DNA from: Clostridium beijerinckii HUN142
Lineage (GTDB): Bacteria; Bacillota; Clostridia; Clostridiales; Clostridiaceae
NCBI RefSeq assembly: GCF_000621745.1
Contig: NZ_JHXK01000030.1
Span: 1-64,000, forward strand
Length of the DNA: 64,000 nucleotides
Reading direction: 5' to 3'
Each line of letters starts with the position of its first letter. The first letter of the stretch is position 1. The notes under the pieces are model-generated. The model saw only the letters and a list, made by a program, of their open reading frames with translations, had not been told where the DNA came from and did not search any database. Shown here one piece after another: positions 53,507 through 63,275 of this stretch. The position numbers and the translations under genes were made by a program.

Positions 53507-53521
53507 TTAATTTAATTATAG

Positions 53522-53560
53522 TAAAGTGCCATATAAGTTATTTATATGGCACTTTATATT
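53522..53560 (+). terminator. terminator of the OYE-type reductase gene
   Basis: TAAAGTGCCATATAA / TTATATGGCACTTTA with a 5-base loop, followed by an AT-rich tract. Confidence 0.75.
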
Positions 53561-53783
53561 TGGTAAGTACATTTTTAAAAAATTTTACAGGAGTATGTTC
53601 TATTTTCAAAATCAATATTGTAAGTTACATATATGAATTATAAAAAGATGGTGAATTTGTATTTATAAATTTACTATCTTTTTTTATATAGAATGTACAA
53701 ATAAAAAGTGATATTATAATAATATTGGAACTGATTTACAATATTAGAAGGGTTAGTTTCTTAGCAAGAAAGGAACATTAAGA

Positions 53784-54890
53784 ATGGGCAATTTATCAAA
53801 AAGAAAAAAGATAATATCAATTAAAAATAAGGTTATAATAAGTGGATTACTACTGGGATTTAGTATCATTTTATTTGCAATGGCACGATATATATATGGA
53901 TTTTCAAATTTCTATTATAAGTATGTTTATTTAACACTGGTAAATACATTTTCAAGATGTTTATCATTAATACCATTTTCAGTATACGAAATAATATTAT
54001 ATGTCTTTTTTATATATATTCTTGTAAGAATAGTAATTTATGCCTATTTACTTCTTTCAAAACAACTTTCATTAAAAAAAGTGATAATACGAGCCACTTC
54101 AAATGTACTTGTATATATATCAGCGTTTATATTTTTAAATATAATGACTCTAGGGGTAAATTCATTTAGATCAAACTTTATTGAATTAACTGGATTAAAA
54201 GTGCAGGATAATTCAGAAGAAAAATTAATCGAACTTTGCGACTATTTAAAAGTTAGATTAAATGAGTTAGATGGAAAGATAAAAAGAGATGAAAATGGAT
54301 CATTAAAGCTAGATTATGATGCAAAAAAAGAAGGAATAATCAGTATGGAACATATAGGAGAAATTTATCCATCTTTGCAAGGATTTTATCCAAATCCGAA
54401 GCCGATTGTTTTTTCAAAGCTTATGTCATATCAATTATTGGAGGGAGAAACAACTTTTACCCTTGAAGCTAATTATAATAATGATATGCCAAAATGGAAT
54501 GTTCCGAGTACAATTTGCCATGAATTGAGCCATGTAAGAGGTTTTAATAGTGAAAATGAGGCAAATTATATAAGTTTTCTTGCATGTGTTAACTCTAAAA
54601 ATTATGAATACCAATATAGTGGATATCTTATGGCATATTCTTACTGTATGAATGACTTGTATTATTTCAATCAAGAAGCCTTTAAAAGAATAAACAATGA
54701 GCTTTCAGATAATGTGAAATTAGAATTAAAAAATGATTCACTATACTGGAACAATTACAGAGGTAAAATATCAAAGCTGTATGATAATGTATATGATAAG
54801 ATACTAAAAGCTGGCGGTCAAACAGAAGGAATTAAAAGTTATAATGCTGTCGTGAAACTACTAATATCGGGATATAAAGTTCAATTTTAA
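53784..54890 (+). CDS. DUF3810 family membrane protein with HExxH motif
   Basis: A 368-residue protein with three N-terminal membrane segments (about 17-37, 61-84 and 102-122) and a large external domain. CHELSHVRGFNSENEANY holds a gluzincin-like HExxH (HELSH) with a downstream Glu, so a zinc protease is likely, although DUF3810 proteins are not characterised. AAAGGAA precedes the start. Convergent with the kinase gene, sharing a terminator. Confidence 0.85.
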   Translation: MGNLSKRKKIISIKNKVIISGLLLGFSIILFAMARYIYGFSNFYYKYVYLTLVNTFSRCLSLIPFSVYEIILYVFFIYILVRIVIYAYLLLSKQLSLKKVIIRATSNVLVYISAFIFLNIMTLGVNSFRSNFIELTGLKVQDNSEEKLIELCDYLKVRLNELDGKIKRDENGSLKLDYDAKKEGIISMEHIGEIYPSLQGFYPNPKPIVFSKLMSYQLLEGETTFTLEANYNNDMPKWNVPSTICHELSHVRGFNSENEANYISFLACVNSKNYEYQYSGYLMAYSYCMNDLYYFNQEAFKRINNELSDNVKLELKNDSLYWNNYRGKISKLYDNVYDKILKAGGQTEGIKSYNAVVKLLISGYKVQF

Positions 54891-54894
54891 TAAA

Positions 54895-54930
54895 AAATGA
54901 CCAAGGAGATAAATTTTCCTTTGGTCATTT
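54895..54930. terminator. shared terminator between convergent genes
   Basis: AAATGACCAA-GGA / TCCTTTGGTCATTT, one bulge; a T-run follows on the plus strand. Confidence 0.8.
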
Positions 54931-56418
54931 ATTTTTTTGCTTTTTTTCTTTTTCTTTGCCATTACCGTTACCATTGCCGTTATTAATATTATTATTGGCA
55001 TTATTTTTCTTTGTTTCTGGTGCAGGTTGAGTAATTTTTTGTCCCTGACTTATAATCAAATCTATCTTTCCACTTTTTTCATAAGACGTACCCACAGTGG
55101 GAGATTGACTTATAACTAGGCCATTTGATACGTTATCGCTGTATTCATAACTGATGGTTCCAAGTAAAAAATCATTACTATTTATAATAGATTCAGCAGT
55201 ATCTTTAGATTTTCCAACTAATAGTGGTACCTGCTGCTCCTTTTTACTTGACTGTAACTTGTTATTATTTTCTTGACTAGTGGTTCCTAAAGTATTTTCT
55301 TCAATGCTGCTATTTATAGGAGAAACTTTGTATTCGGTATTTTTAGAGAATCCTCCATAGAAATACTTTCCTAAGGCAAAGGCAGCAATGCAAAAAGCAA
55401 TCAGCCCAATTGGCAAAATAACTTTTTTGATTTTACTTTTTAGATTATTTTTATGTAAAGTATCAGTGACGTTTTTTAATAGCACAGTTTCTTGCATCGG
55501 CTCTTTATTCATAATCACAGTGGGGTCAATTTCCTTATAAGGTTCAATCATCACGGTTGAATCCTCTATTAATGTGCTGTTAAAGTCTATTTTAAAGTTA
55601 GGATTTTCTTTTATTGAACTTAAAACATTAGCAAATTCTTTGGCTGATTTAAATCTATTGACCGGATCTTTTTCTAAGGCTTTTAGAATTACTAAATTAA
55701 TGTTCTCAGGTATATCTGAAATAACATACTTTGGCGGAATAACAGGTTCTTGTATATGCATAATGGCTACTGAAATGGATGTGTTTCCATTAAAAGGAAC
55801 GCTGCCTGTAATCATTTCATACATGACAATGCCAAGAGCGTAGATGTCAGTTCTGAAGTCAACGTATTCTCCTTTAGCTTGTTCTGGTGAAAAGTAGTGT
55901 ACTGAACCTATAATTTTATTTGAATTTGTTATTGTTGAAGAATTTGGAAGTTTTGCAATTCCAAAGTCTGCTAATTTTGCGATGTTATCATCTGAAATTA
56001 AAATATTATCACACTTTATATCTCGATGAATTATATTATTTTTATGAGCATATATTAAAGCTTTGGCTATTTGTAAAGATATATTTAAGGTATTAGCAGG
56101 GCTGAGTCTTATATTATCTTTTAATACTTGCTTTAATGTTTTACCATTAATATATTCCATAACAATAAAATTAATATCATTCTCTGAACCAATATCATAA
56201 ATATTTACTATATTTGGATGGGATAAACTTGCAATTGAATTTGCCTCTCTCTTAAATCTGAGAATAAATTCTTCATTATTGCTTAACTCTGATTTTAATA
56301 TTTTTACAGCTACAAATCTATTTAATAAATGGCATTTTGCTTTATAGACAATTCCCATGCCGCCTTCACCTATTTTTTCAAGCAACTCATACCTGTTTAT
56401 AAGTAATGTTCCAATCAT
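54925..56418 (-). CDS. orphan Ser/Thr protein kinase with one PASTA domain
   Basis: A 497-residue Hanks-type kinase. Glycine loop GEGGMGIVYK (about 17-26), Lys39, catalytic HRDIKCDN (131-138), DFG (151-153) and activation loop SVHYFSPEQAKGEY. One membrane segment (about 345-365) and a single external PASTA domain (about 407-475) follow, ending in an Asn/Gly/Lys-rich tail. The usual clostridial PrkC, encoded beside prpC and rsgA, has three or more PASTA domains; here no phosphatase gene is adjacent, so this is an additional kinase. PASTA suggests it senses cell-wall fragments. Confidence 0.92.
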   Translation of the reverse strand: MIGTLLINRYELLEKIGEGGMGIVYKAKCHLLNRFVAVKILKSELSNNEEFILRFKREANSIASLSHPNIVNIYDIGSENDINFIVMEYINGKTLKQVLKDNIRLSPANTLNISLQIAKALIYAHKNNIIHRDIKCDNILISDDNIAKLADFGIAKLPNSSTITNSNKIIGSVHYFSPEQAKGEYVDFRTDIYALGIVMYEMITGSVPFNGNTSISVAIMHIQEPVIPPKYVISDIPENINLVILKALEKDPVNRFKSAKEFANVLSSIKENPNFKIDFNSTLIEDSTVMIEPYKEIDPTVIMNKEPMQETVLLKNVTDTLHKNNLKSKIKKVILPIGLIAFCIAAFALGKYFYGGFSKNTEYKVSPINSSIEENTLGTTSQENNNKLQSSKKEQQVPLLVGKSKDTAESIINSNDFLLGTISYEYSDNVSNGLVISQSPTVGTSYEKSGKIDLIISQGQKITQPAPETKKNNANNNINNGNGNGNGKEKEKKQKNK

Positions 56419-56840
56419 ATATGTCCCCCTAAAACAGTTGTATATCTATTATATCATAACTAATTTTATATTTGTTTTCAAATAATAGAAAAGAAAAAAG
56501 AAGGTTATTACGGGAAATATCATTCTTATTTGAATTGATGATTTTATTTTATAGGAAAAAATGTCGTTTTCTTTCACATAAATATTTATTATAGAATATA
56601 TTATAAACATAGGAAGCGCATTAAATATTTTCATTGATAATTCGTTATTAATAAAACATTGCATATATGCAATAAAAGCGTCTTAAGATACTCATTTGAT
56701 TTTGGAGAACATATATCAACTTATACTTTATGTTGAAGATATATTTTAATGATATATGTAACTATAAAAATTTAAAATGACCAAATCAATATAAGTAACT
56801 TTTATTTCATTTTGAGTTTATATGCAAGGAGTTGTATAGA
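56419..56840. other. divergent intergenic region
   Basis: About 420 AT-rich bases between the kinase and the next gene. TTGCATATATGCAA (56659-56672) is a perfect 14-base palindrome. A 71-codon frame on the minus strand lacks a ribosome site. No other structure seen. Confidence 0.4.
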
Positions 56841-57209
56841 ATGGAAAGATATGAAAATAAGTGTAAGTGTACTAAGCATGACTGCGAATTATGTAGTACA
56901 ATCAAGTCAAAACCAATTAATTTGGAAAAGCATGGTGCAAAATTAGTAACTGTAAAAATAAAAGTAAATAATGTTTGCTTAGGCAAAAAAGTAGCTATTG
57001 CAGCTATTTTATATGATGATTGTGATAGAATACTTGCGTTCAAAGGATTTGTAACAATGGCACAGGAAGATCCTTGTGATCGTGATGCATGCGGAACTAT
57101 CGAACGTAAAATAGTCTTCGTAATTCCAGATCATGAAGAATGTGACCCAGAAAGATTGAGAGTCCGTACTATAGGCAATTATATATATCCATGTGAACCC
57201 AATAAATAG
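56841..57209 (+). CDS. Cys-containing hypothetical protein of clostridial surface type
   Basis: A 122-residue protein starting at 56841, nine bases after AAGGAG. It has an N-terminal Cys group (CKCTKHDCELC) and a conserved-looking body (VKIKVNNVCLGKKVAIAAIL, VFVIPDHEECDPERLRVRTI) ending with CEPNK. Similar 'NVCxGKKVAxxxxL' proteins occur in clostridia, but I know no function. No signal peptide. Single gene. Confidence 0.7.
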   Translation: MERYENKCKCTKHDCELCSTIKSKPINLEKHGAKLVTVKIKVNNVCLGKKVAIAAILYDDCDRILAFKGFVTMAQEDPCDRDACGTIERKIVFVIPDHEECDPERLRVRTIGNYIYPCEPNK

Positions 57210-57217
57210 GTAATTAT

Positions 57218-57268
57218 AAAAAGCAATTGCAGGATAAGTAAATAAAAGCAACCTGCAATTGCTTTTTA
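57218..57268 (+). terminator. terminator of the Cys-containing protein gene
   Basis: AAAAAGCAATTGCAGG / CCTGCAATTGCTTTTT, a 16-bp perfect stem. Confidence 0.9.
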
Positions 57269-57375
57269 TTGCAAAGGATTTTAAAAAGATATTTTGATAT
57301 TCAAGATTTAGGAATAATAGTTTAAACATATTGAAAAAATACCATTGAGTTTAATTATAATAGGAGGTGTTTTTT

Positions 57376-57834
57376 ATGAAAATAGAAGGTTACTTTAGTG
57401 GTATAAAAGCAGCTAATCAAGCTGTAGAAGCATTAAATAAAATAGGTATAAAAGATGCGGTTGCAGATATAAATGATCACTATACAAATGATAACCCAGG
57501 ACAAAACAGGCCAGGCACTGAAAGCAGCACAAACAGTTTGGCAAATTTAATATTATCCAATGATAATCCTACAGTTGATCAGGGTTATGGACCAATGGCA
57601 GCTGCAAATCCAATGGTAAGCGGTATGGGCGGTTTTGAGGAAATAGCTGATGTAAATTATAAGGTAATTGTAAATACAGATGATAATAACGCCGAAAGGG
57701 CAAAACAGATTATAGCTAAAGCTGGTGGAGAGTTAGATGACCCTAATTTTGTAGTTCCTGGTGGATTAGAGAATATAGGAATGGATGATCTACTAACTAA
57801 TATGATAAACGAAATGAATAACATCACACGTTAA
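57376..57834 (+). CDS. hypothetical protein
   Basis: A 152-residue acidic protein with AGGAGGTG upstream of the ATG at 57376. The first and last parts (KIEGYFSGIKAANQAVEALNK, VNYKVIVNTDDNNAERAKQI) form a split ferredoxin-like fold, similar in style to YflT/general stress-type proteins, separated by a flexible Asn/Pro/Gly linker with AAANPMVSGMGG. Function unknown. Confidence 0.6.
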   Translation: MKIEGYFSGIKAANQAVEALNKIGIKDAVADINDHYTNDNPGQNRPGTESSTNSLANLILSNDNPTVDQGYGPMAAANPMVSGMGGFEEIADVNYKVIVNTDDNNAERAKQIIAKAGGELDDPNFVVPGGLENIGMDDLLTNMINEMNNITR

Positions 57835-57933
57835 GAGTCTTCACACAGAAAGATAAAATCTTGAATTAAAAATGTTGATAATATTTTAGATGATTTCATT
57901 TATTTAGATGTAAAGCTTTGAGCTGGTATTTTT

Positions 57934-58123
57934 TATTCTCTAGGAATTTATATTCAAGTTAAATCTGTGGATAAGTTATGAAAAAGACTGATTCAGAAAG
58001 TTACGGTTCGTAAAGAGAATAAAAAAGAAATCTTATTCGCCTGCCAAATTTTTTTCACATGCGTTCGAAAAGGCAGATGCGTGAAAAAATCTCCGGCTCC
58101 ACAGTCGCCTGCGATTTTGTTCT
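57934..58123 (+). repeat. dispersed repeat, copy 2
   Basis: The core at 58016-58123 is nearly identical to 7537-7644 (three differences in 108). The upstream 57934-58015 is diverged but still alignable. Same orientation. It lies between the 57376 gene and the alcohol dehydrogenase. Confidence 0.85.
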
Positions 58124-58363
58124 AATGTAATATCTTAAATTTAGTTTAGTAATATGAGTTTAACTTATATGTGTTGCAGTAATAAATTTTTATTTAAAGA
58201 TGTGGTAAGTCAAGTGTTCAATTGAAACTAAAATGTATAAACACTGCAGCAATATATAGTTATGTTTTATTAATATATTTCTCTTGACTTAGAGTTGTCT
58301 CGAAGGAGTAATATATTATTAAAGAACTTAATACTAAATTAGAAATAAGGAAGTGCATTAATA
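58124..58363. other. leader region of the alcohol dehydrogenase
   Basis: AT-rich region with no gene; the promoter for the alcohol dehydrogenase should be here. Confidence 0.4.
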
Positions 58364-59542
58364 ATGAAGAATTTTGAATTTTATGCTCCTACGAGAGTGA
58401 TTTTTGGAAAGGATTCGGAAACACAGATTGGCACTATTATAAAAAATCAAAATTGTAAAAAAGTCCTAGTTCATTTTGGTGGAAGCAGCGCAAAAAAGTC
58501 TGGGCTTTTGGATAAAATTTTTGAATCTTTAAAGAAAGCTGAAATCGATTATGTTAGCTTAGGTGGTGTAGTACCTAATCCTAGACTTTCAAAAGTATAT
58601 GAAGGAATCAACTTATGCAAAAAGGAAAAAGTCGATTTTATATTAGCTGTTGGCGGAGGTAGTGTTATTGATTCAGCAAAAGCAATAGGATATGGTATGG
58701 CTAATGATTGCGATGTATGGGATATATATAGCAAAAAAGTTATTCCAACTGGTTGTTTGCCTATTGGCGCAGTTTTAACTATTGCAGCAGCAGGAAGTGA
58801 AATGAGCAATTCATCAGTTATTACAAATGAAGAAGGATGGCTGAAAAGAGGATGTAATTCTGAGTATGCACGTTGCAAATTTGCAATTATGAATCCAGAA
58901 CTTACTTATACATTACCTAAATATCAGACTGCCAGTGGAGCTACTGATATATTGATGCATACTATGGAACGTTATTTTACGAAAGAACAAAGTATGGAGA
59001 TAACAGATAGAATTAGTGAAGGATTAATGAGAACAGTAATTCATAATGTAAAGATATTAATGAAAAATCCAACAGATTATAATGCGCGTGCTGAAGTAAT
59101 GTGGGCAGGAAGTCTTTCGCATAATGATTTAACTGGATGTGGTTCAGTTGGTGATTGGTCATGTCATCAATTAGAACATGAACTTGGAGGTATGTTTGAT
59201 GTTGCTCATGGAGCTGGTTTGGCAGCAGTTTGGGGAAGTTGGTCTAGGTATGTGTACAAAAGTAATATAAACCGTTTTGTACAATTTGCTGTAAACGTAA
59301 TGGGAGTAACCAATGATTTTTACAATCCAGAAAAAGTTGCATTAGAGGGAATAGAAGCAATGGAAAGTTTTTATCATTCTATTGATATGCCAATATCAAT
59401 AAAAGAACTTGGGGTTAATTTGACAGATGATCAAATTGATGAGTTAGCTTATAAATGTAGCTTTAAAGATACTAGAACCATAGGTGAATTCCAAAAGCTT
59501 AACATGGAAGATATGAAAAAAATTTATATAATGGCTAGATAA
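58364..59542 (+). CDS. iron-containing alcohol dehydrogenase (butanol dehydrogenase type)
   Basis: A 392-residue group III alcohol dehydrogenase. VHFGGSSAKKSGLLDKI and AVGGGSVIDSAKAI form the NAD(P)-binding part; metal ligands are expected in ASGATDILMHTMERYF (Asp, His) and CHQLEHELGGMFDVAHGAGLA (two His). It reduces butyraldehyde or other aldehydes to alcohols, using NADH or NADPH. Similar to YqdH/BdhA/BdhB of solvent-forming clostridia. AAGGAAGT precedes the start. Confidence 0.93.
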   Translation: MKNFEFYAPTRVIFGKDSETQIGTIIKNQNCKKVLVHFGGSSAKKSGLLDKIFESLKKAEIDYVSLGGVVPNPRLSKVYEGINLCKKEKVDFILAVGGGSVIDSAKAIGYGMANDCDVWDIYSKKVIPTGCLPIGAVLTIAAAGSEMSNSSVITNEEGWLKRGCNSEYARCKFAIMNPELTYTLPKYQTASGATDILMHTMERYFTKEQSMEITDRISEGLMRTVIHNVKILMKNPTDYNARAEVMWAGSLSHNDLTGCGSVGDWSCHQLEHELGGMFDVAHGAGLAAVWGSWSRYVYKSNINRFVQFAVNVMGVTNDFYNPEKVALEGIEAMESFYHSIDMPISIKELGVNLTDDQIDELAYKCSFKDTRTIGEFQKLNMEDMKKIYIMAR

Positions 59543-59582
59543 AAATTATTTCAGGAATTATGGTCAGCATTATAAATCTTTA

Positions 59583-59625
59583 AAGAGCCAAAAAGCAGAT
59601 AAGATCAGCTTTTTGGCTCTTCTAA
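59583..59625 (+). terminator. terminator of the alcohol dehydrogenase
   Basis: AAGAGCCAAAAAGC / GCTTTTTGGCTCTT, 11-base loop, followed by a T-rich tract. Confidence 0.85.
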
Positions 59626-59741
59626 ACTTTATTAAGTGATGATAAATTTTTAGAGAATTTGCTCAGTAAGCATGATAAGACTCAACTTAGACAAAAAATT
59701 GAATACATATATAATAGATAACTATTTTAAAGGAGAATAAA

Positions 59742-61007
59742 ATGAAGGTAATAATTATAGGTGGAGGATGGGCAGGATGCTCTGCCGCATTAGAAGCAGT
59801 AAAATTAGGTGCTGAAGTTGAGTTATATGAGAGAACTGATTTGCTACTTGGGGTAGGAAATGTTGGTGGGATAATGAGAAATAATGGAAGGTATACGGCT
59901 GCGGAAGAGTTGATAAGTCTTGGTGCAGGTGATTTCATAAGAATTATGGATTCAATAGCAATTCATAAGAATATAGATTTCCCAGAACACAAACACGCAT
60001 GGCTGTGCGACATAGGTAAAGCTGAACCTATTGTTCGAAGGTATTTAATAGAATGTGGAGTTAAAATATTTTTGCAGAGTAGAATAATAGATGTAAATAT
60101 GGAAGGTAATAAAATAAAATCATTAGTATTATTTAATAAAGATAATGTAACTGGAGATGTATTTATAGAGACTACAGGGTCAACAGGATCAATGCCTAAT
60201 TGTGTGAAGTATGGAAATGGATGTGTAATGTGTACATTAAGATGTCCTAGCTTTGGTGCAAGAGTTAGTATAAGCAGTAAAGCAGGAGTAAATGATTTAG
60301 TAGGAGAAAGAGCAAATGGAATGAAAGGTGCTATGAGCGGATCCTGTGAATTTCCTAGAGAATCTTTATCAAAAGACATAATAAAAGAATTAGAGAAAAG
60401 TGGAGTTGTAGTTATTCCTATACCTAAAGAAGATATACACTTAGAAAAATTAGAACAAAAGGTATGTCAACAATATGCGACATTAGAATTTGCGGAGAAT
60501 ATTATATTATTAGATACAGGACGCGTAAAGCTTATGACATCTCACTATCCACTGGACAAGTTAAGGAAAATCAAAGGATTAGAAAATGTAGTTTATATAG
60601 ATCCACTGGTTGGAGGTAATGGTAATTCGATTAGATATTTATGTGCTGCACCTAGAAATAATTCAATGCAAGTAATTGGCGTTGAAAATTTATTTTGTGG
60701 AGGTGAAAAAAGCGGATTCTTTGTAGGTCATACTGAAGCCATGACCACAGGAACTTTAGCAGGTTATAATGCAGTTCAATATTTGAAGAAAAAGACTTTA
60801 TTAGAATTGCCAAGAGAGCTTGCTACAGGTGATATTATCGCATATGCAAACGACAAAGTTAAGGAAGGAAAAATGAGTGAAAGGTATACATTTTCAGGAG
60901 CAGAGTATTTTGAAAGGATGAAAGATTTAGGATTGTATAGTATGGATAATAATGAAATAAAATTAAGAGTTAAAAAACTAAATCTAACAAATATATTTTC
61001 AAAGTAA
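59742..61007 (+). CDS. GidA/TrmFO-like FAD-dependent oxidoreductase
   Basis: A 421-residue flavoprotein with an intact N-terminal FAD loop GGGWAG (7-12) after AAAGGAG. The middle contains NVGGIMRNNGRYTAAEEL, a CxxCxxxCP motif near residues 161-169 that may bind a metal or form a redox pair, and a GidA-like end (CGGEKSGFFVGHTEAMTTG). It is the full-length paralogue of the decayed copy at the window start. A PucR regulator and class III aminotransferase are encoded nearby in the same direction, pointing to a shared amino-acid or amine pathway. Confidence 0.85.
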   Translation: MKVIIIGGGWAGCSAALEAVKLGAEVELYERTDLLLGVGNVGGIMRNNGRYTAAEELISLGAGDFIRIMDSIAIHKNIDFPEHKHAWLCDIGKAEPIVRRYLIECGVKIFLQSRIIDVNMEGNKIKSLVLFNKDNVTGDVFIETTGSTGSMPNCVKYGNGCVMCTLRCPSFGARVSISSKAGVNDLVGERANGMKGAMSGSCEFPRESLSKDIIKELEKSGVVVIPIPKEDIHLEKLEQKVCQQYATLEFAENIILLDTGRVKLMTSHYPLDKLRKIKGLENVVYIDPLVGGNGNSIRYLCAAPRNNSMQVIGVENLFCGGEKSGFFVGHTEAMTTGTLAGYNAVQYLKKKTLLELPRELATGDIIAYANDKVKEGKMSERYTFSGAEYFERMKDLGLYSMDNNEIKLRVKKLNLTNIFSK

Positions 61008-61046
61008 TATAAAAACTAGATTCCTATAGTTAGAAAATATTAAAGT

Positions 61047-61075
61047 TTGGGGAGCTTCTATTAGCTTCCCAATAA
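61047..61075 (+). terminator. terminator after the FAD oxidoreductase
   Basis: TTGGGGAGCT / AGCTTCCCAA with one wobble, then a short AT-rich tract. Confidence 0.6.
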
Positions 61076-61297
61076 TTTGTAAACAAAAAATAAGAATATA
61101 AATTTTATAAATTCATGTTATAATGAATATAAAATATGGTAATATACATAAAGATTTATTTTTAAGGAATAATAACGCAATGTTATATAAAAATAAATCA
61201 GTAATTATTAAGGATAATTAATTCCTAAATAAAAGGGTATAACTCATTTGTTAAAACGTTATGCTTAATTGATTTAATATATCTTATGGAGGATATT

Positions 61298-61657
61298 ATG
61301 AAAAGTGTAGAAAAAGGAAAAAAGCTATTTTTATCAATGGTAATAGCAATATTAGCTGTAAGCATAATTACAACTGCATTTAGCTATTTTATGCAGGGGA
61401 ACATAGCTATAGTTTCAGGATTAACTAGAACTGTAGTAGAAGCTGTTCTCTTATATTTTATATTTAAGGGAAAAGTATGGGCTAAGGTTATAATGATAGT
61501 TTTACTGATAATTGTTATTTTAGCGGCAGTCGCAGCAATTATAATTTCACCAAATACAATGATTATTATTTTGATGATCGTGTATATTTTAAGTGTATAC
61601 ATTATAGGAATATCGCAAAGTGTTAAAACGTATTTAAAGTCTATTAATCAAAAGTAA
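61298..61657 (+). CDS. four-segment hypothetical membrane protein
   Basis: A 119-residue hydrophobic protein with four membrane segments (about 8-30, 35-55, 59-85, 88-108). ATG 61298 follows GGAGGA; the ATG at 61286 lies in that site. It resembles small DUF-type membrane proteins of Firmicutes without a firm family. Terminated directly after. Confidence 0.65.
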   Translation: MKSVEKGKKLFLSMVIAILAVSIITTAFSYFMQGNIAIVSGLTRTVVEAVLLYFIFKGKVWAKVIMIVLLIIVILAAVAAIIISPNTMIIILMIVYILSVYIIGISQSVKTYLKSINQK

Positions 61658-61667
61658 AGCAATAGAT

Positions 61668-61706
61668 AAAGAGGTATTTTGGTTTTTATCAAAATACCTC
61701 TTTATT
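61668..61706 (+). terminator. terminator of the small membrane protein gene
   Basis: AAAGAGGTATTTTG / CAAAATACCTCTTT, 8-base loop. Confidence 0.85.
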
Positions 61707-61932
61707 TGCTATTTTAAGTGATGTAGGTATAATTTTTTAATGTGGAACACCTCGGAATTATTTTATAGCAAAGGATATTAATTATCAAACCAACTTAACT
61801 TTATTAAGTTTCTTTCTATAAATAAGTAATATACATAAGTTTCGATATTATTTAATAAAATTTAATTAAAATAAAATTATGGTATAATAAACATAAAATT
61901 TATATAGTTTTATATAAAGTTGGGGTGAGTAT

Positions 61933-63087
61933 ATGTCAATTACTGTAGGGAAATTATTTGGAAATGGGGCTGTTTTGTATCAAATGAGACTGCTAGCAGG
62001 ACAGAAGGGACTTAATAATCTGGTGGAATGGGTACATATTATTGAAAATGATGAGGTAAGTGAGTTTCTTCATGGAAATGAAGTAGTGCTTACCTCCGGC
62101 ATTCTAAATAATGATGATGGATGGCTGCTAGAATATACAAAAAAACTATATGCTGCTCGGACAAGTGCTTTTGTTGTAAATATTGGACCATACACCAAGT
62201 CAATACCTAATGAGGTTATAGAATACTGTAACGAAGTAAAAATGCCTCTTTATACTATTCCATGGGAAACAAGAATGGTAGATTTAACACGGAATATATG
62301 CTATCGCATAATGCAAAGCGAGCAAGTAGAAATCAGTATAGCAAGTACAATTAAAAATATAATATTTAAAACAGGTGATATAGAAACATTAATTTTACAG
62401 ATGGAGAGATATGGATATTTGAGAGACAGCCATTTCTGTTTTATAGTTATGTCATTTGAACATAATGAAGACAAGCAATTAGAATTTAATATGAATAAAA
62501 TCAAAATGTATTCAGAAAGATTAGCCAGAAGTATTCATGAATTATATATTTCATTTTCATATAAAGATTGTTGGGTTCTGGCTCTTGTGAATTATGGAAA
62601 TTACGATATCACCAATTTTGTTAATACTTTTTTTAAGAATTGGAATGAACCTTCATGGAAAGTGCATATTGGAATAAGTGAAAATAAAGCAGGTATTAAA
62701 ATGCAGGCTGAGAATTTTAATAATGCCTTTACAGCAATGACAATGGCAAAAAAACAGGATAAAGAAATGGTGTTTTATGATAAATTAGATATTCATAAAT
62801 TGCTTTTAAATGCTAAGGATAAAGAAGTGCTTAAAGAATATTACAAGGATACTCTAGGTAAGTTAGAAAAATATGATAAGGAAAACAACACTGATTTAAT
62901 GAGCTTCTTATATATGTTTTTACAGAACAACGGTAGTCAAAGCCTTGTGGCTGAAAAACAATATATTCATAGGAATACAGTAAATAATCAGCTTAAAAAG
63001 ATTGAAAAGATTACTGGATATAATCCTTCAAATTTAGAAGAAAAACTACGGTTTTATTTAGGTTTCTTTGTTAAAGATGTTATGTAA
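61933..63087 (+). CDS. PucR family transcriptional regulator
   Basis: A 384-residue regulator with the N-terminal PucR domain (about 1-125, GLNNLVEWVHIIENDEVSEF, VLTSGILNNDDGW), a middle GGDEF-like part and a C-terminal HTH_30 (SLVAEKQYIHRNTVNNQLKK). PucR proteins regulate purine, amino-acid or amine breakdown. Located between the FAD oxidoreductase and the class III aminotransferase, it probably controls both. GGGGTGAG precedes the ATG. Confidence 0.92.
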   Translation: MSITVGKLFGNGAVLYQMRLLAGQKGLNNLVEWVHIIENDEVSEFLHGNEVVLTSGILNNDDGWLLEYTKKLYAARTSAFVVNIGPYTKSIPNEVIEYCNEVKMPLYTIPWETRMVDLTRNICYRIMQSEQVEISIASTIKNIIFKTGDIETLILQMERYGYLRDSHFCFIVMSFEHNEDKQLEFNMNKIKMYSERLARSIHELYISFSYKDCWVLALVNYGNYDITNFVNTFFKNWNEPSWKVHIGISENKAGIKMQAENFNNAFTAMTMAKKQDKEMVFYDKLDIHKLLLNAKDKEVLKEYYKDTLGKLEKYDKENNTDLMSFLYMFLQNNGSQSLVAEKQYIHRNTVNNQLKKIEKITGYNPSNLEEKLRFYLGFFVKDVM

Positions 63088-63196
63088 ATGTGCAGTTGCA
63101 CAAATAAACTTAGTCACTTATTTATTGATATAACAGTTTTACTAGTATATAATAAAAACAACTTAAAGAAAAAACGAATTTAATAGAGATAACAGC

Positions 63197-63235
63197 AACG
63201 GAGCTTGTTCACTTGAATAAGTTCCGTTTTTTTAT
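63197..63235 (+). terminator. terminator of the pucR-like gene
   Basis: AACGGAGCTTGTTC / GAATAAGTTCCGTT, with two wobble positions, followed by a TTTTTT run. Confidence 0.8.
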
Positions 63236-63275
63236 TTGAGGAAAATATTAAATGTATATAAGGGAGTGTATAGAT

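Noticed and set aside
56449..56664. 71-codon hydrophobic frame on the minus strand
   Set aside because: No ribosome site at any Met and low-complexity AT-driven composition.
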